A DNA stretch of 64,000 bases, taken from Agrostemma githago. Its lineage: Eukaryota; Streptophyta; Magnoliopsida; Caryophyllales; Caryophyllaceae. The DNA is taken from positions 45,978,683-46,042,682 of the forward strand of contig OY288250.1 in the NCBI GenBank assembly GCA_958450325.1, given 5' to 3'. The position numbers and the translations under genes were made by a program. Shown here piece after piece: positions 23,001 through 34,057 of the stretch; positions within the stretch are counted from its first letter, which is position 1, and each line of letters opens with the position of its first letter. The notes under the pieces were generated by a model. The model worked only from the letters and a program-made list of their open reading frames with translations. It had not been told where the DNA came from and did no database searches.

Positions 23001-24763
23001 AACACCGTTCGTCTTCAGCAAAATTTGTCACTGAAGCGTCTGTGAATTTTACACAAACTGTCATTCAAGCCCTAACTTGTTTTGATAAAGGGTACCTAGC
23101 ATCTTTATATCATGTCTTAACAGAACATGAGCCCTACACATTCACTGAAGCAAAAAGAGACAGTAGATGGGTGGAGGCCATGGGATTAGAGCTACAAGCT
23201 CTTGAACAAAATAAGACTTGGGAAATCACAGAGCTACCACATGGGAAGAAAGCTATAGGCTCTAAATGGGTCTATAAGATCAAGCATAGAGCAGACGGTA
23301 GTGTTGAAAGATTCAAGGCAAGATTGGTTGCCAAGGGATACAATCAAGTAAAGGATAAGGACTACAAATACACATTCTCTCCTGTTGCCAAGTTTACTAC
23401 TGTGCGCACATTGTTAGCAGTTGCCGCACTAAGGAACTGGCCTCTTCATCAATTAGATATCAATAACGCCTTCTTACATGGCTATATTGATGAAGAAGTG
23501 TACATGAAGCCACCTGAAGGATATACCAAGGCAGCAGAGGGTATGGTTTGTCGCCTCAAAAGATCACTTTATGGGCTCAAACAAGCCTCTAGACAATGGA
23601 ATATTCAACTTACTAAACACTTACTTGGGTTACAGTTTGATCAATCCAAGGAAGACTACTCCTTGTTTACCCAGAATGATGAATTGCAAGGTAATTTCAC
23701 CATCATTTTGGTGTATGTAGACGATTTGATCATCACTGGCAATAATGAAGCCATTATACAAAGGGTCAAAGACAGTCTGCATGATGCTTTTACTATAAAA
23801 GATTTAGGTCTTATGAGGTACTTTCTTGGGATAGAAGTGGCAAGGAATGAAACAGGAATCTTGCTCAATCAAAGGAAGTACATCATTGATGTGGTTAAAG
23901 ATATAGGAATGGAAGACTGCAATGAAACATTGGTGCCTTTATCTCAAGGAACAAAACTTTCAGTAGATGAAGGGGATCTTTTGGATGATCCTGAGCAGTA
24001 TAGAAGACTTGTGGGAAGACTATTATATCTCAATCTCACACGGCCGGACATATCCTACTCAGTACAACATTTAAGTCAATTCATCACCCAACCAAGACAG
24101 CCACATTTAACCGCAACACTTCACTTAGTGAAGTATTTGAAGCACACGGTCAATGCAGGTCTGTTCTATCCTGCTCAAGGTTCGTTAACAGTAGTCGCTT
24201 ACAGTGACGCTAATTGGGGGCGATGTGCTTACAGCTGTAGATCAGATAGTGGTTACTGTATTTTTTTGGGAGATTCCTTGATATCTTGGAAAACAAAAAA
24301 ACAAAAGACGGTGAGCAAGAGTGCTACGGAATCAGAATATCGGTGTATGTCATACACCACAAGTGAAGTTGTTTGGCTAGAAAGACTTCTCAAGGATTTT
24401 GGAATTCATGTGCCTAGGCCGATCGATTTGTATTGTGATAACAAGGCCGCTCAACATATAGCGTTAAATCCGGTATTTCACGAAAGAACCAAACATCTAG
24501 ACATCGATTGCCATTATGTGAGGGAAAAGTTTCAGGAAGGACTGTTAATACCAAGACATGTTAATTCTAGTATGCAACTGGCTGACATTATGACGAAACC
24601 TCTTGGTATAAAACAACATCATTATTTATCTGAAAGACTTGGCATCAACCTGAACTCTGATTTGGAAGGGGTGCATGATGAGGAGTTTCAATCCAATCTG
24701 AAGTCCAGCTTGAGAGGGGTGTGTGAAGCTGGTGACGGATTGGTTCAAGCTGCACCAGATTGA
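20033..24763 (+). CDS. gag-pol: Element C gag-pol polyprotein (1,576 aa)
   Basis: A single open frame encodes the proteins for particle assembly, maturation, integration and reverse transcription. The N-terminal gag has DGSNFLNWKKDV near residue 43 and two CCHC knuckles starting at about residues 286 and 305. The protease DSGASDH has its Asp near 449. A GAG-pre-integrase HHCC region follows, then a DDE integrase with acidic residues near 660, 723 and 759. RT has YVDD at 1228-1231 and RNase H (SDANW, CDNKAA) follows. The ATG at 20033 follows an A-rich leader. The last 13 codons lie inside the 3' LTR, so the protein end is encoded by LTR sequence. No stop or frameshift is seen. Confidence 0.95.
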   Translation: MPSSSENSDQTTSYAFYDDPLYLSSSDQPNLVLVDVHFDGSNFLNWKKDVIMALTSKNKDGFITGTCRLPEKKDKKYHQWLRCDLLVTRWILNSVHPSLRENLKYVHTSKQLWSELVERYGQPNGLELYMLRKDLGSTSQENYPLIDYNSRLKRTWEDIDAIDPIPECTCGAIDSCTCTLVKRLVDRELQAKLIQLLMGLNSSYENVKGTILTMEPLPTINKTLGILQRIEKQKEISDSLDSAGNANAYAGQKQNVGEVSVWKRLKFDANNANTAHSGSTSDEKVCTYCTKKGHLREDCYQLQTCTFCTKFGHVESQCYLKKGRNAQSQSNRGRGRGSNGSRRGRNNQRRPAANNADAVIPSDSETYNNPLDDEYNTEYDDEYYDGFVDKVYDKVLKAINASQSNKPQSNKPQANTARTLPSLSMAGITDISSAFNAIHDINSADWIVDSGASDHMTSCASLLHDIRMLPHFIHVALADGSVKKVQRMGTVQLNSKITLHNVLLVPDFKQNLLSVSRLIEHSHLEVIFSHRECWFQDPLSKEKLGRATRKGELYRLSLDHVNPEKNKLLDGYISRQCNLMSHCNSDNSDANNCTLSHDIDLIHQRLGHSSVDKMKHVTGLPLSVLKKLFCHTCVMSKHHMQPFSRSTSYAPKCFDLLHLDVWGPYRAKTTSGAQSFLTILDDHSRTTWTFLLQNKQQVPHLIKSFLNYVENQFEVRVKRIRTDNGTEFVQEQCKDMFSERGIVHQTSIPGRPQQNGRVERKHRHLLETARALRLQAKMPIRFWGDCLLTATYLINKMPDALLKWKSPFEILFGEQPTYDDLKVFGCLCYATVPVTHKDKFGTRARKGVLLGYPFGQKGYKIYDLESHTVFSSRDVIFKEDIFPFAQEYSGDKILESVLSKEVFESDYVSDKSNPTKTPANNTDTELHSPVTNLNSEVHPTESRMMDEQGVEDTVSTDQSVENASSPLPRRSTRLRSTSTRLQGFHLSLPQHRSSSAKFVTEASVNFTQTVIQALTCFDKGYLASLYHVLTEHEPYTFTEAKRDSRWVEAMGLELQALEQNKTWEITELPHGKKAIGSKWVYKIKHRADGSVERFKARLVAKGYNQVKDKDYKYTFSPVAKFTTVRTLLAVAALRNWPLHQLDINNAFLHGYIDEEVYMKPPEGYTKAAEGMVCRLKRSLYGLKQASRQWNIQLTKHLLGLQFDQSKEDYSLFTQNDELQGNFTIILVYVDDLIITGNNEAIIQRVKDSLHDAFTIKDLGLMRYFLGIEVARNETGILLNQRKYIIDVVKDIGMEDCNETLVPLSQGTKLSVDEGDLLDDPEQYRRLVGRLLYLNLTRPDISYSVQHLSQFITQPRQPHLTATLHLVKYLKHTVNAGLFYPAQGSLTVVAYSDANWGRCAYSCRSDSGYCIFLGDSLISWKTKKQKTVSKSATESEYRCMSYTTSEVVWLERLLKDFGIHVPRPIDLYCDNKAAQHIALNPVFHERTKHLDIDCHYVREKFQEGLLIPRHVNSSMQLADIMTKPLGIKQHHYLSERLGINLNSDLEGVHDEEFQSNLKSSLRGVCEAGDGLVQAAPD
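24711..24721 (+). other. Polypurine tract of element C
   Basis: TGAGAGGGGTG directly before the 3' LTR, the expected plus-strand priming site. It lies inside the polyprotein frame. Confidence 0.75.
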
Positions 24764-24972
24764 TTCGAGTCTCCGAGTAGTTAGTTAGGCAGTAGAGAGT
24801 TGTAACAAACTCATATGTATATTTGTGTGTATATATATATATATATCATGTAACAGATTAGATATAACTAACACATATACAATTACATAAATATCAATAA
24901 TAATAACCGCTTCTATTTACTCCTTGAGTATGAACCTTCGAGCTTCATCCATGGAGGAATCTAAGCTTCACA
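24722..24972 (+). repeat. Element C 3' LTR (251 bp)
   Basis: Direct repeat of 19440-19690, followed by the TSD ATTTG at 24973-24977. It contains the last codons and stop (24761-24763) of the polyprotein. Confidence 0.95.
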
Positions 24973-24977
24973 ATTTG

Positions 24978-26380
24978 TTTTGGTATACCGCTTTTAATTG
25001 TGGGTTTATTGTAAGCTAAGATTGTATATTACAAGAAGTAATGACTTTGGTCATAAAATTAAGTTTATATCTCACATCTACCTTCATTCGGAACATGAAT
25101 TTTGAAATCAACATTGTGTACGATACATCGCCTTCAGTTGAACGCCCTCTTTCGACACATCTCAAGGTACTAATCGCATCTAACTAATTGAACAAAACAA
25201 CACAATTTTCATTACAGTGTGTCACTAAAAATAGTTCATTGTTTCATTTGCCTTAAGTATTTAAAAAAGAAGGTGACTTGGCCTCTTTCGATAATCCGAT
25301 GTCTCTAAGTTTACCATATAAATAAGTAGTTTATGTTTTTCTAGGATCAATACTGTCAACAAGTTACTATTTATTGATTTGCTTATACTTAATTAATAGG
25401 TTTGTCGGTTAAAAACTCAAAGGTAAACATAAAAAAAAAATCAAAACTTTGATATTACCAAAGCTAGCCTATATGTCTTTAGAGAAAAGAAATTCAACTA
25501 CAATATTGCAAAGAAAGAAGATATATACTCTTATATGAAAGTAGGTCTTTTAAAAAATATGTTTTTATAAAACTTACTAGATTATTTATTGTGGTGAGTT
25601 TTTTTTTCATGCTTACTAGACATCGGTGTTGCAAAATTTTAATATCTTTGCTTTAAAATATTGTAGATCTTACTGAGACCGCAGTATTACGTTTTCCATA
25701 ATCCAGAGTAGAGAAAAAATTAGATGAATGACCCAATTTTATCCTGAACCCATTTTTCAGAAAATTGAAGGAGAATGAAAAAAAATGCTCTTATTTCATT
25801 AAAGGGTTTGTACTATTTATAGGTGCACATATTAATATAATACACTCTGCAACTAGAGCTGTCAATTAGCTCAATCAAGTCGGTTACGGGTCGGGTTAGG
25901 ATGGATCATGTTCATTTGGGTTTGGGCTTGAACGAGTCGGTATACTTAAACGGGTCGAGTAGGGTTCAAGTCGAGACACTTACGAGACTTAGTTGACTCA
26001 GGTTAACAATCGTAAAAAAAATCTATTTGGGTTCGGCCAATTATCTAATTGTGGAGTTATATCGGGTCAATTAGCTTTGCCGGATCTACCCGGTTCAGTT
26101 TTCAGGTCTTTCATGGGTCGGTGAGTGTGTATTTGTTTTGAAAATAAGTGGGTCAATTCGGGTCAAACATATTTTGATAAACAGAACACACCTTAAGCAT
26201 ATTTGTCGCTTACCCTCTTTCTTTCCTTCCCTTCCCTCATATTTTGGTAAACAAACACATCCTAAGCATATTTGTCATCAAGGTAGTCTAAGATAGACTA
26301 TATAGTGTTGTGTTCATTGTACCTCTTGGAGCTGTGATTTGGTGTGCTTAGATTAATAATTCAATTTTTAATTGCTGGAA
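24978..26380. other. AT-rich region upstream of the DUF724-like fragment
   Basis: No gene seen. From about 25860 to 26160 it is rich in GGGTCGGGT-like words typical of short non-autonomous transposons, but no clear borders were found. Confidence 0.35.
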
Positions 26381-26389
26381 TTTTTTTTG

Positions 26390-26995
26390 TAGAGAACTTG
26401 AGAGGAGAAGTAGTTGAAGATGCTGGCAATATAGTCAATACAGTTGCTGATGTTACCTCAAGAAATGCTTTGGAGGATGACCAACTTTTATCAACTTGGT
26501 TTGAGGCAGCACACTCTTCTCCATCAACTGATAAGAATAAGTTGGAGGCAGATAGGGATTGTTGCCATGCTCTTTTCTTAGTTTATTTGTGTATAACATG
26601 TGTGTTGCGTGTTTTAGGAGGCTCCATGGACAACATTGCAGGTCCATGTGGTGAGACTGAATACGAAATGCTACCGGGTGGTCAATCTCGGGAAAATGGA
26701 TAAGAGGAATGCGAGAAGATGTTAGGGAGACACATCGAAAATGTGATAATGATTCATCCAAGAGTGAAGACGAGACAACAAAAATAGAATGTAACAAAAT
26801 TGTGGGTAGAGAAGATGAAGAATTGTCTTTCATAAAGAGGTCGATTATATGGGAATTGATAGAAGGGATGGAAATATTGCAGAAGTTCCACAAAATCCGC
26901 CTTTTCAGACCCTGCATAACTGCAAGTAAGAATATTGGGAGGGATTGGCCATAGGGAGAATGGTGGCATTCACAAGTATATAGCAAGAAAGATAT
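26390..26995 (+). pseudogene. Decayed DUF724-like gene fragment
   Basis: A T-rich tract ending TTTTGTAG (about 26392) opens a coding-like stretch (VVEDAGNIVNTVADV, DDQLLSTWFEAAHS). A second exon-like stretch follows TTTTAG near 26618. From 26820 the frame reads ELSFIKRSIIWELIEGMEIL, and after a frame change LHNCK...EYWEGLAIGRMVAF with internal stops. This resembles the C-terminal DUF724 domain (PF05266) of plant Agenet/DUF724 proteins, as I remember that family: a Trp and 'IE.ME' block, then 'REGLA.G.MV.F'. Frameshifts and stops show it is dead. It lies upstream of a Helitron-like end, so it may be captured. The family call is moderate. Confidence 0.5.
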
Positions 26996-26999
26996 CAAG

Positions 27000-27620
27000 G
27001 ACGCCTATAGAAGAGGAAGAAAAGGGGTTGGAAGGGTATGGGGAATGATGGGAGTGAGGGAATGGAGCGGAGCAAAGAGGAGGACGGAGAGATGAGGGTG
27101 GTGGAGGCGAGCGTAGAAGCTGTCAAGGGTGGGGTTAACGGTGCTCAACAGTAACTTTACAATCTTGCTGCTTCATTAATCTAGAAAAGGGGTTTGATAT
27201 CTTACTTTGAACAAATTAGCTAATACATGTTTTAATTAGTTGATTAAGTATTTCATTAATTAATTACGTTAAATTAGGTAATTATGTGCTTAACTTGAAT
27301 ATAACGATTACTTATTCGTTCTACGAGAATCGTAAGTCAATCTAAATCGATATATCTAACACGCTTACAAAGAAAATCGAACAATAATTAAAATATCGTC
27401 AATTATGATAGCAATAAATGCACTTCCGACACTACTACTAATGTCGTATACGAAGAAGTTTTCTAATATCTGTAATTTCATTTTTTTATATTCGCGTAAA
27501 AACTTTCTTTTGTCATTTCTTATTATAGTTTTAAATTTTCAAGTACATGTTATTCTCAACAATTTGGATTGATGTAAACTATTTATTATTGTCATTGATT
27601 TCGTCACACATTTTTTAATG
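27000..27620. other. Region between the DUF724-like fragment and the Helitron-like end
   Basis: A purine-rich patch to about 27130, then AT-rich DNA. No gene or repeat border seen. Confidence 0.35.
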
Positions 27621-27623
27621 CCA

Positions 27624-27652
27624 CCGTGCAATTTGCACGGGTTTTAACCTAG
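27624..27652 (+). mobile_element. Helitron-type 3' terminus
   Basis: A 7-bp stem (CCGTGCA/TGCACGG, loop ATT) at 27624-27640 is followed eight bases later by CTAG at 27649-27652 and then T. A hairpin plus CTRR|T is the diagnostic Helitron 3' end. The 5' border (A|TC) was not located, so the size of the element and whether it contains the DUF724-like fragment are unproven. Confidence 0.65.
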
Positions 27653-27664
27653 TATATATATATA

Positions 27665-28728
<1,064 letters not shown>

Positions 28729-30162
28729 TAAAGATCAAGTGAGTCCTCTTTTCATTTTTGAGTCCGTAAGTCCTAATCACAACCATTGATTTAGAGGGAG
28801 ATGGATGGTGGTGATTGATTTGGGTAATAAAAGAAGTAACTGACATATATGGTAAAAATATATGAAATCTCTCTCTTCCCTTAATTCTCTCTACTAAATC
28901 TTCCTCTCTCTCTTCTCATACACATAACGTACAACCTTTCATCCTTCATCTTCATAATTATTTTCTTTTCATAATTTTCAATCTTCATATTCAACAATCG
29001 TCATCTTCATAAGCTTCGAAATTTCTTCCTCACAAGCTTCGAAATTCAAAAAATTTTGCAGTCGTATTCATTTCAATCCCTTCAACTATACTCAAGGAAC
29101 GCTTCGATCATATTTCTATGATTAGGGTTTACGAAATTTTCAGAGTTTTAACCTTTTTGTGTGCTAATTAGTGATTGCATATTGTCATCTGGGTATACGA
29201 CTTACATTGAATTCGATTCAATTAACTATTCATCTGTTATTCTGCAATTCAGAATTTGCATAACATTGATTTTGCGTGACATGGATTTCGATGGTTGATG
29301 GATAACGTTGACAAGTATGTGGAAGCGAGGCAAAAAATCATCGACGGTCCCAAGAGCAAGCCAACAAAGGGTCGAAAAAAATAATGTCTCTAATGAATTA
29401 TGTCTATCTTTTCTCTAATTACGAATATTGCTTTGTATCCTTTTAATACTTTTATATCAATTGGTATTTTGATTATCACTAATGGAATAACGCTGTTAAA
29501 TTTTGTTACACTGACTAAGTGTTTCTGTTACTCTAAGGAACGACTGGTGTTACTATGAGAGTGTATGATGTTAACCTACGATACAAATCTGGTCTCATAA
29601 TCAGTGTGTTACAGCGACACATTGTAGATGTTACTTTAACGAATAAATGATGTTACTCTAAGTGATGAATGATGGTATTTTCATAATGGTGGTTAAACAA
29701 CGCTGTTTTCATCAGTTACTCTGACGCATTATATACGTTACTTCAAGGAACGAATGTTTTTACTTTGGTAATGAATAGTTCTAACCTAAGAAAGAAGGTT
29801 GTTAACCCGCATTACAAAGTTGGTTTCATCATCAGGGATTGGGGTTATTACCCTAGCAAAAAAAACGTGTTACTCTAACGCAGTGTAGCTGTTACTTTAA
29901 CGAACAAATCATGTTACTATAAGGAATGGTTGTGGTTAATTTAAGAATGAATGGTAAACAACGCTAATATCCTCAGTTACTTTTATGCATTATATATATC
30001 TGTTACTTTAAGGAACGAATGGTGTTACTCCAATACATCTGAGATGTTACTCTAACCAACAACACATGTATTAAATAAATATAGAGTTAACTGCAACGTT
30101 GCACATCACTATGTGTAAAAAATATGTAAAAAATCAGTTATTCTTGTAAACCCACAAAAAAA

Positions 30163-30307
30163 AACTTCGAATCCGCAAGCCAACGCGTAGATTTTATAGA
30201 ATTCCACCGCCTCGTCGATTGTTCCGAATACTTGCCCCATATACGGAGTGAATGTCTCACCCACATCTCTGCACCATTGTTGTGCATTCGCTTCTTTGTT
30301 AATGCTA
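30163..30307 (-). pseudogene. FAR1-like DNA-binding domain exon in element c
   Basis: On the minus strand, after a T-rich acceptor ending CAG at 30308, the frame reads an Asn/Gln/Trp-rich lead-in, then MGQVFGTIDEAVEFY and YALACGFEV. That is the start of the FAR1 zinc-binding domain pattern (G..F.....A..FY..YA...GF.V). The rest of the domain is missing, because a run of A/T and then stops follows. The annotatable ORF in another frame over the same bases is a shadow. Function in an intact relative would be DNA binding; here it is a remnant. Confidence 0.5.
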
Positions 30308-30399
30308 CTGCAAAAAAATAAACAACGTTACGCTCATGGAACATATGTGTTACTTTAACTCATAAGTTGTGTTACTCTAACTCGTAAAGCAAGTTACTT

Positions 30400-30463
30400 C
30401 AACATCAGCGCCAAAAACCTTTTCCAGTGTTGTCTTGTGCGTTCGCATCTCTGGCGCAACTAC
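30400..30463 (-). pseudogene. Possible second FAR1-gene exon in element c
   Basis: After an acceptor-like TGTGCAG at 30464-30470, a minus-strand frame encodes VVAPEMRTHKTTLEKVFG. It is coding-like and lies between the possible first exon and the FAR1-like exon. It may belong to the same broken gene. No independent family match. Confidence 0.3.
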
Positions 30464-30983
30464 CTGCACAAAATCAAACAGTGTTACATCAATGCAAATA
30501 ATGTGTTACTGTGATTCATAAGTGGTGTTACCCTAACGTGTACAATACGTTACTGTAGCATATCATCAAAACCCTTTTCCTGAACGTTCATTTGTGTTAC
30601 TGTAATTGCAATTAAGTGTTACTTTAATTCAGAACGCATGTTACTTCAACGACGAATCTGCGTTAATTGATATCAAAAAAGTAGTATCAATGGATATCAG
30701 GGAAAATCTTGATAAAAACCATAAAGACCTGTAATCTATAGAGATCGAGATATCAAAATACCATTGATACGAAACTGTGATATCAAAACGCAATGACATC
30801 AAAAAGACGCAAATTCATACAAAATGACAATGAAAGCACTATAAACATGAAGATCGACGTAAAAAAAAAACGCAATTTGACGCGATAAAACATTGATATG
30901 AAAACGCAAATTAAAAGCAATATGACTATTGAAATCCATGAAGAAAAAACGAATAAAAACGTGAATGAAACACTGAAACTCAC

Positions 30984-31047
30984 CATTGTTATACTCGATT
31001 AGTTGCTTATCAACCGTTGAAGACGATGATGCGGTCATTGAATCCAT
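30984..31047 (-). pseudogene. Possible first exon of the FAR1-like gene in element c
   Basis: ATG at 31047 opens MDSMTASSSSTVDKQLIEYN and ends at a GTGAGT donor (30983). Its position upstream of the FAR1-like exon on the same strand fits a first coding exon. The assignment is by context. Confidence 0.35.
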
Positions 31048-31331
31048 TGTAGCAGAATTTCGAGATCAAAATCGATGAATTAGCGTGAATGAAGAAAGGA
31101 GTTTTTTTTTAGGTGTGAATGAACGTGGAATGGAAATGAACGTGAATGAAAATGAACGTGAATGATAGAAAGTTATTTGTTTCCTAAATTCTTGTGTGTT
31201 ATTTTAGGAACGTAAATCTTCCCTTTATTTTTTTTAATTGGATGCATCTTGTCCATCCATCCTCATCCCATCCATTGGATGGGATGAGGACTTAGGGACT
31301 CACAAAGAGTAAGGAACTCATAAGAGCCTTA

Positions 31332-31334
<3 letters not shown>

Positions 31335-31421
<87 letters not shown>
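31335..31421. repeat. (TA)n then (GA)n compound microsatellite
   Basis: TA units to about 31388, then GA units to 31421, joining elements c and d1. Confidence 0.95.
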
Positions 31422-31774
<353 letters not shown>

Positions 31775-32714
31775 GTTGCGGTGAGACAGGGTAACTCCTT
31801 ACACCCATTGAGAAACAATCTAGACCATTAGATTAAGATGGGACATACATCCAAATAAATGTTATATACACTAAAAAACTCATTATATACGTTATTAAAC
31901 TCATTATATACACACACTTAAAAACTCAATATATACAGCAAAAACAATGTTATATACACTCAAATAAAAAAATGTTATATACACTCAAATAGTTATTATG
32001 TACACCAATTAATCAACAATGGATACATCAAAATAACTGTTATATACACTAAAAAAACTCATTATATACGCTATTAAACTCACTGCATATATACACTTAA
32101 GAACTCAATATATACAGTAAAATAATTGTTATATACACCCAAATAATTAATATGTACATCAGTTAATCAACAATGGAACAAACATCAAAATAACTGTTAT
32201 ATACACTAAAAAACTCATTATATACGTTATTAAACTCACTACATACATATATACACTTAAGAACTAAATATATATACAGTAAAATAGTTATTGTTATATA
32301 CACTCAAATGGTTACTATGTACACCAATTAATCAACATATATACACTTACCTTAAAACAGTTATTATGTACACTGAAATTGTTTTTATAAACACCAATTT
32401 TATTTTAAATTATGATTTTTTTTTCGGAATTTTTTTTTTTTTCAGAAAATTTTTTTTTTTTTTTTTGGAAAAAAAAATTTCCGTTTTTTTTTTTCGGAAA
32501 AAAAAAAAAATTTGGAAAAAATTATTCCGAACTTTTTTTGTTTCCGGAAAAAAAAAATTCCGAAAAATATCGATTTTTTTCCCCGGGAAAAAAATTTGGG
32601 GAAATTTTTTTTATGTATGAGTTTTTGTTTTAATCTTAGCCTTTAATTTGATTTTAATCTAATGGTTGAGATTGTGCCTCAATGGGTGCGGCGAGTTGAG
32701 CTGCCTCAAAGGAT

Positions 32715-32716
<2 letters not shown>
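31775..32716. mobile_element. Element a2: second copy of the a family
   Basis: Same orientation and ends as a1: GTGAGACAGGGTAACTCC at the left, and TGCCTCAATGGGTGCGGCG with GGATCC at the right. It has about three internal ~155-bp units. At 32410-32610 it has long A and T runs broken by TTCCGG/CCGGAA words that can snap back on themselves. Confidence 0.75.

Positions 32717-32769
<53 letters not shown>
32717..32769. repeat. (TA)n microsatellite between a2 and e
   Basis: About 26 TA units. Confidence 0.95.
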
Positions 32770-32772
<3 letters not shown>

Positions 32773-34052
32773 GGATCTGGTACATTTGTCAAATTTGGTA
32801 AAATTTACCTCTTAATTGTGGCCATTAGATCTCACAGGATCAAGAGCTGAGATTAAAACTCTCTAAATTCCCAAAGCATTTTTTCTTAGATTTTTATAGT
32901 TATTTTGATGTACAAACAAGATTATTTTAACAAATAAGCATAGTTATTTTATACTTAGTTCAATTGTTTACTGAGAATAATGTTATCAGGTTATACATAG
33001 TTATTTCAATGTAGATACTTAGTGTTTTCAATGTAGAAAGTCAGTTATTGTATGGAATAACTTGTGTTATTGTATTGAGATGAAATTCAAATATAATACT
33101 CCGTAAATTTTAGAATAATGTTATCTGTTGTTACGTAGTTATTCCAATGTTGAAACTCAGTTATTATAATAAATAAATCATGTCATTCTATGTATTGAGA
33201 TGGAATTCAAATATAAGTAACTTTATAATAATGTTATCTGATTTTACGTAGTTATTCTAAAGTAGAGAATCAGTTATTGTAATGAATAACTCATGTTATT
33301 ATATTTGGCTGACACTCAAATATAATCAGTTTTAGAATAATATTATCTGATTTTACGTAGTTAGTCCAATGTAGAAACTCAGTCATTGTAATAAATAACT
33401 CGTGTTATTGTATTGGGATGAAACATCTTGCATGCACCCAGCAAAAGGAACTTCACTGAAAGGCAAAAACAAAGAGAGAGTTAGTTACGGTAAAAATAAA
33501 AATAAAATTGAAGCATAATAATCACATATGTGCGATAGAATAACTATAAAAATCCTATAAAATAATACTGGTTATAAACCATAGTAACTAATATAATGAA
33601 ATAACTTCAAGAATAATATAGAATAACCGCAACAATAGTATAGAAAAACTGAAAAAACATAATAAAATAATTGGGTATTTCATAGTAATAATAATGTATC
33701 AAAACCAAAAATTCATACAATGAAATAACATGTAGTTATTTTAATGTTCATGTTCAAGTATTGTAATGTTCATGTTCAATTATTTCATTATTCATATTCA
33801 AATATTGCAATATTTATATTTTCAATTTTTAATCTTGTAATCAAAAATCCAGAAATTACTCAAATAATGTATCAAACCATGTAGAATAACACACAAAATT
33901 GAGTCAAATAATCCAGAAATTCATGCTATGAAATAATATGTAGTTATTTCAATGTGCATATTCAATTATTTCATTGTTCATATTTTCAAATATTGCAATA
34001 TTCATAATTTCAATTAAACAACACAGTACCATTGAAAAAAATTGAAAAATGC

Positions 34053-34057
34053 AGTAC
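34053..34057. other. Left TSD of element D (AGTAC)
   Basis: AGTAC before the LTR is repeated at 49363-49367. Confidence 0.92.

Larger units (their letters stand above)
19440..24972 (+). mobile_element. Element C: complete, apparently intact Ty1/copia retrotransposon (5.53 kb)
   Basis: Two 251-bp LTRs bounded by the perfect inverted ends TGTGAAGCT and AGCTTCACA are flanked by TSD ATTTG. An initiator-tRNA-Met primer site, one unbroken 1,576-residue polyprotein and a polypurine tract are all present. The LTRs have equal length and look identical by eye, implying a very recent insertion. It is a good candidate for an autonomous copy. Confidence 0.96.

Noticed and set aside
32291..32633. Phe/Lys-rich ORFs
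   Set aside because: Translation of A and T runs in element a2.
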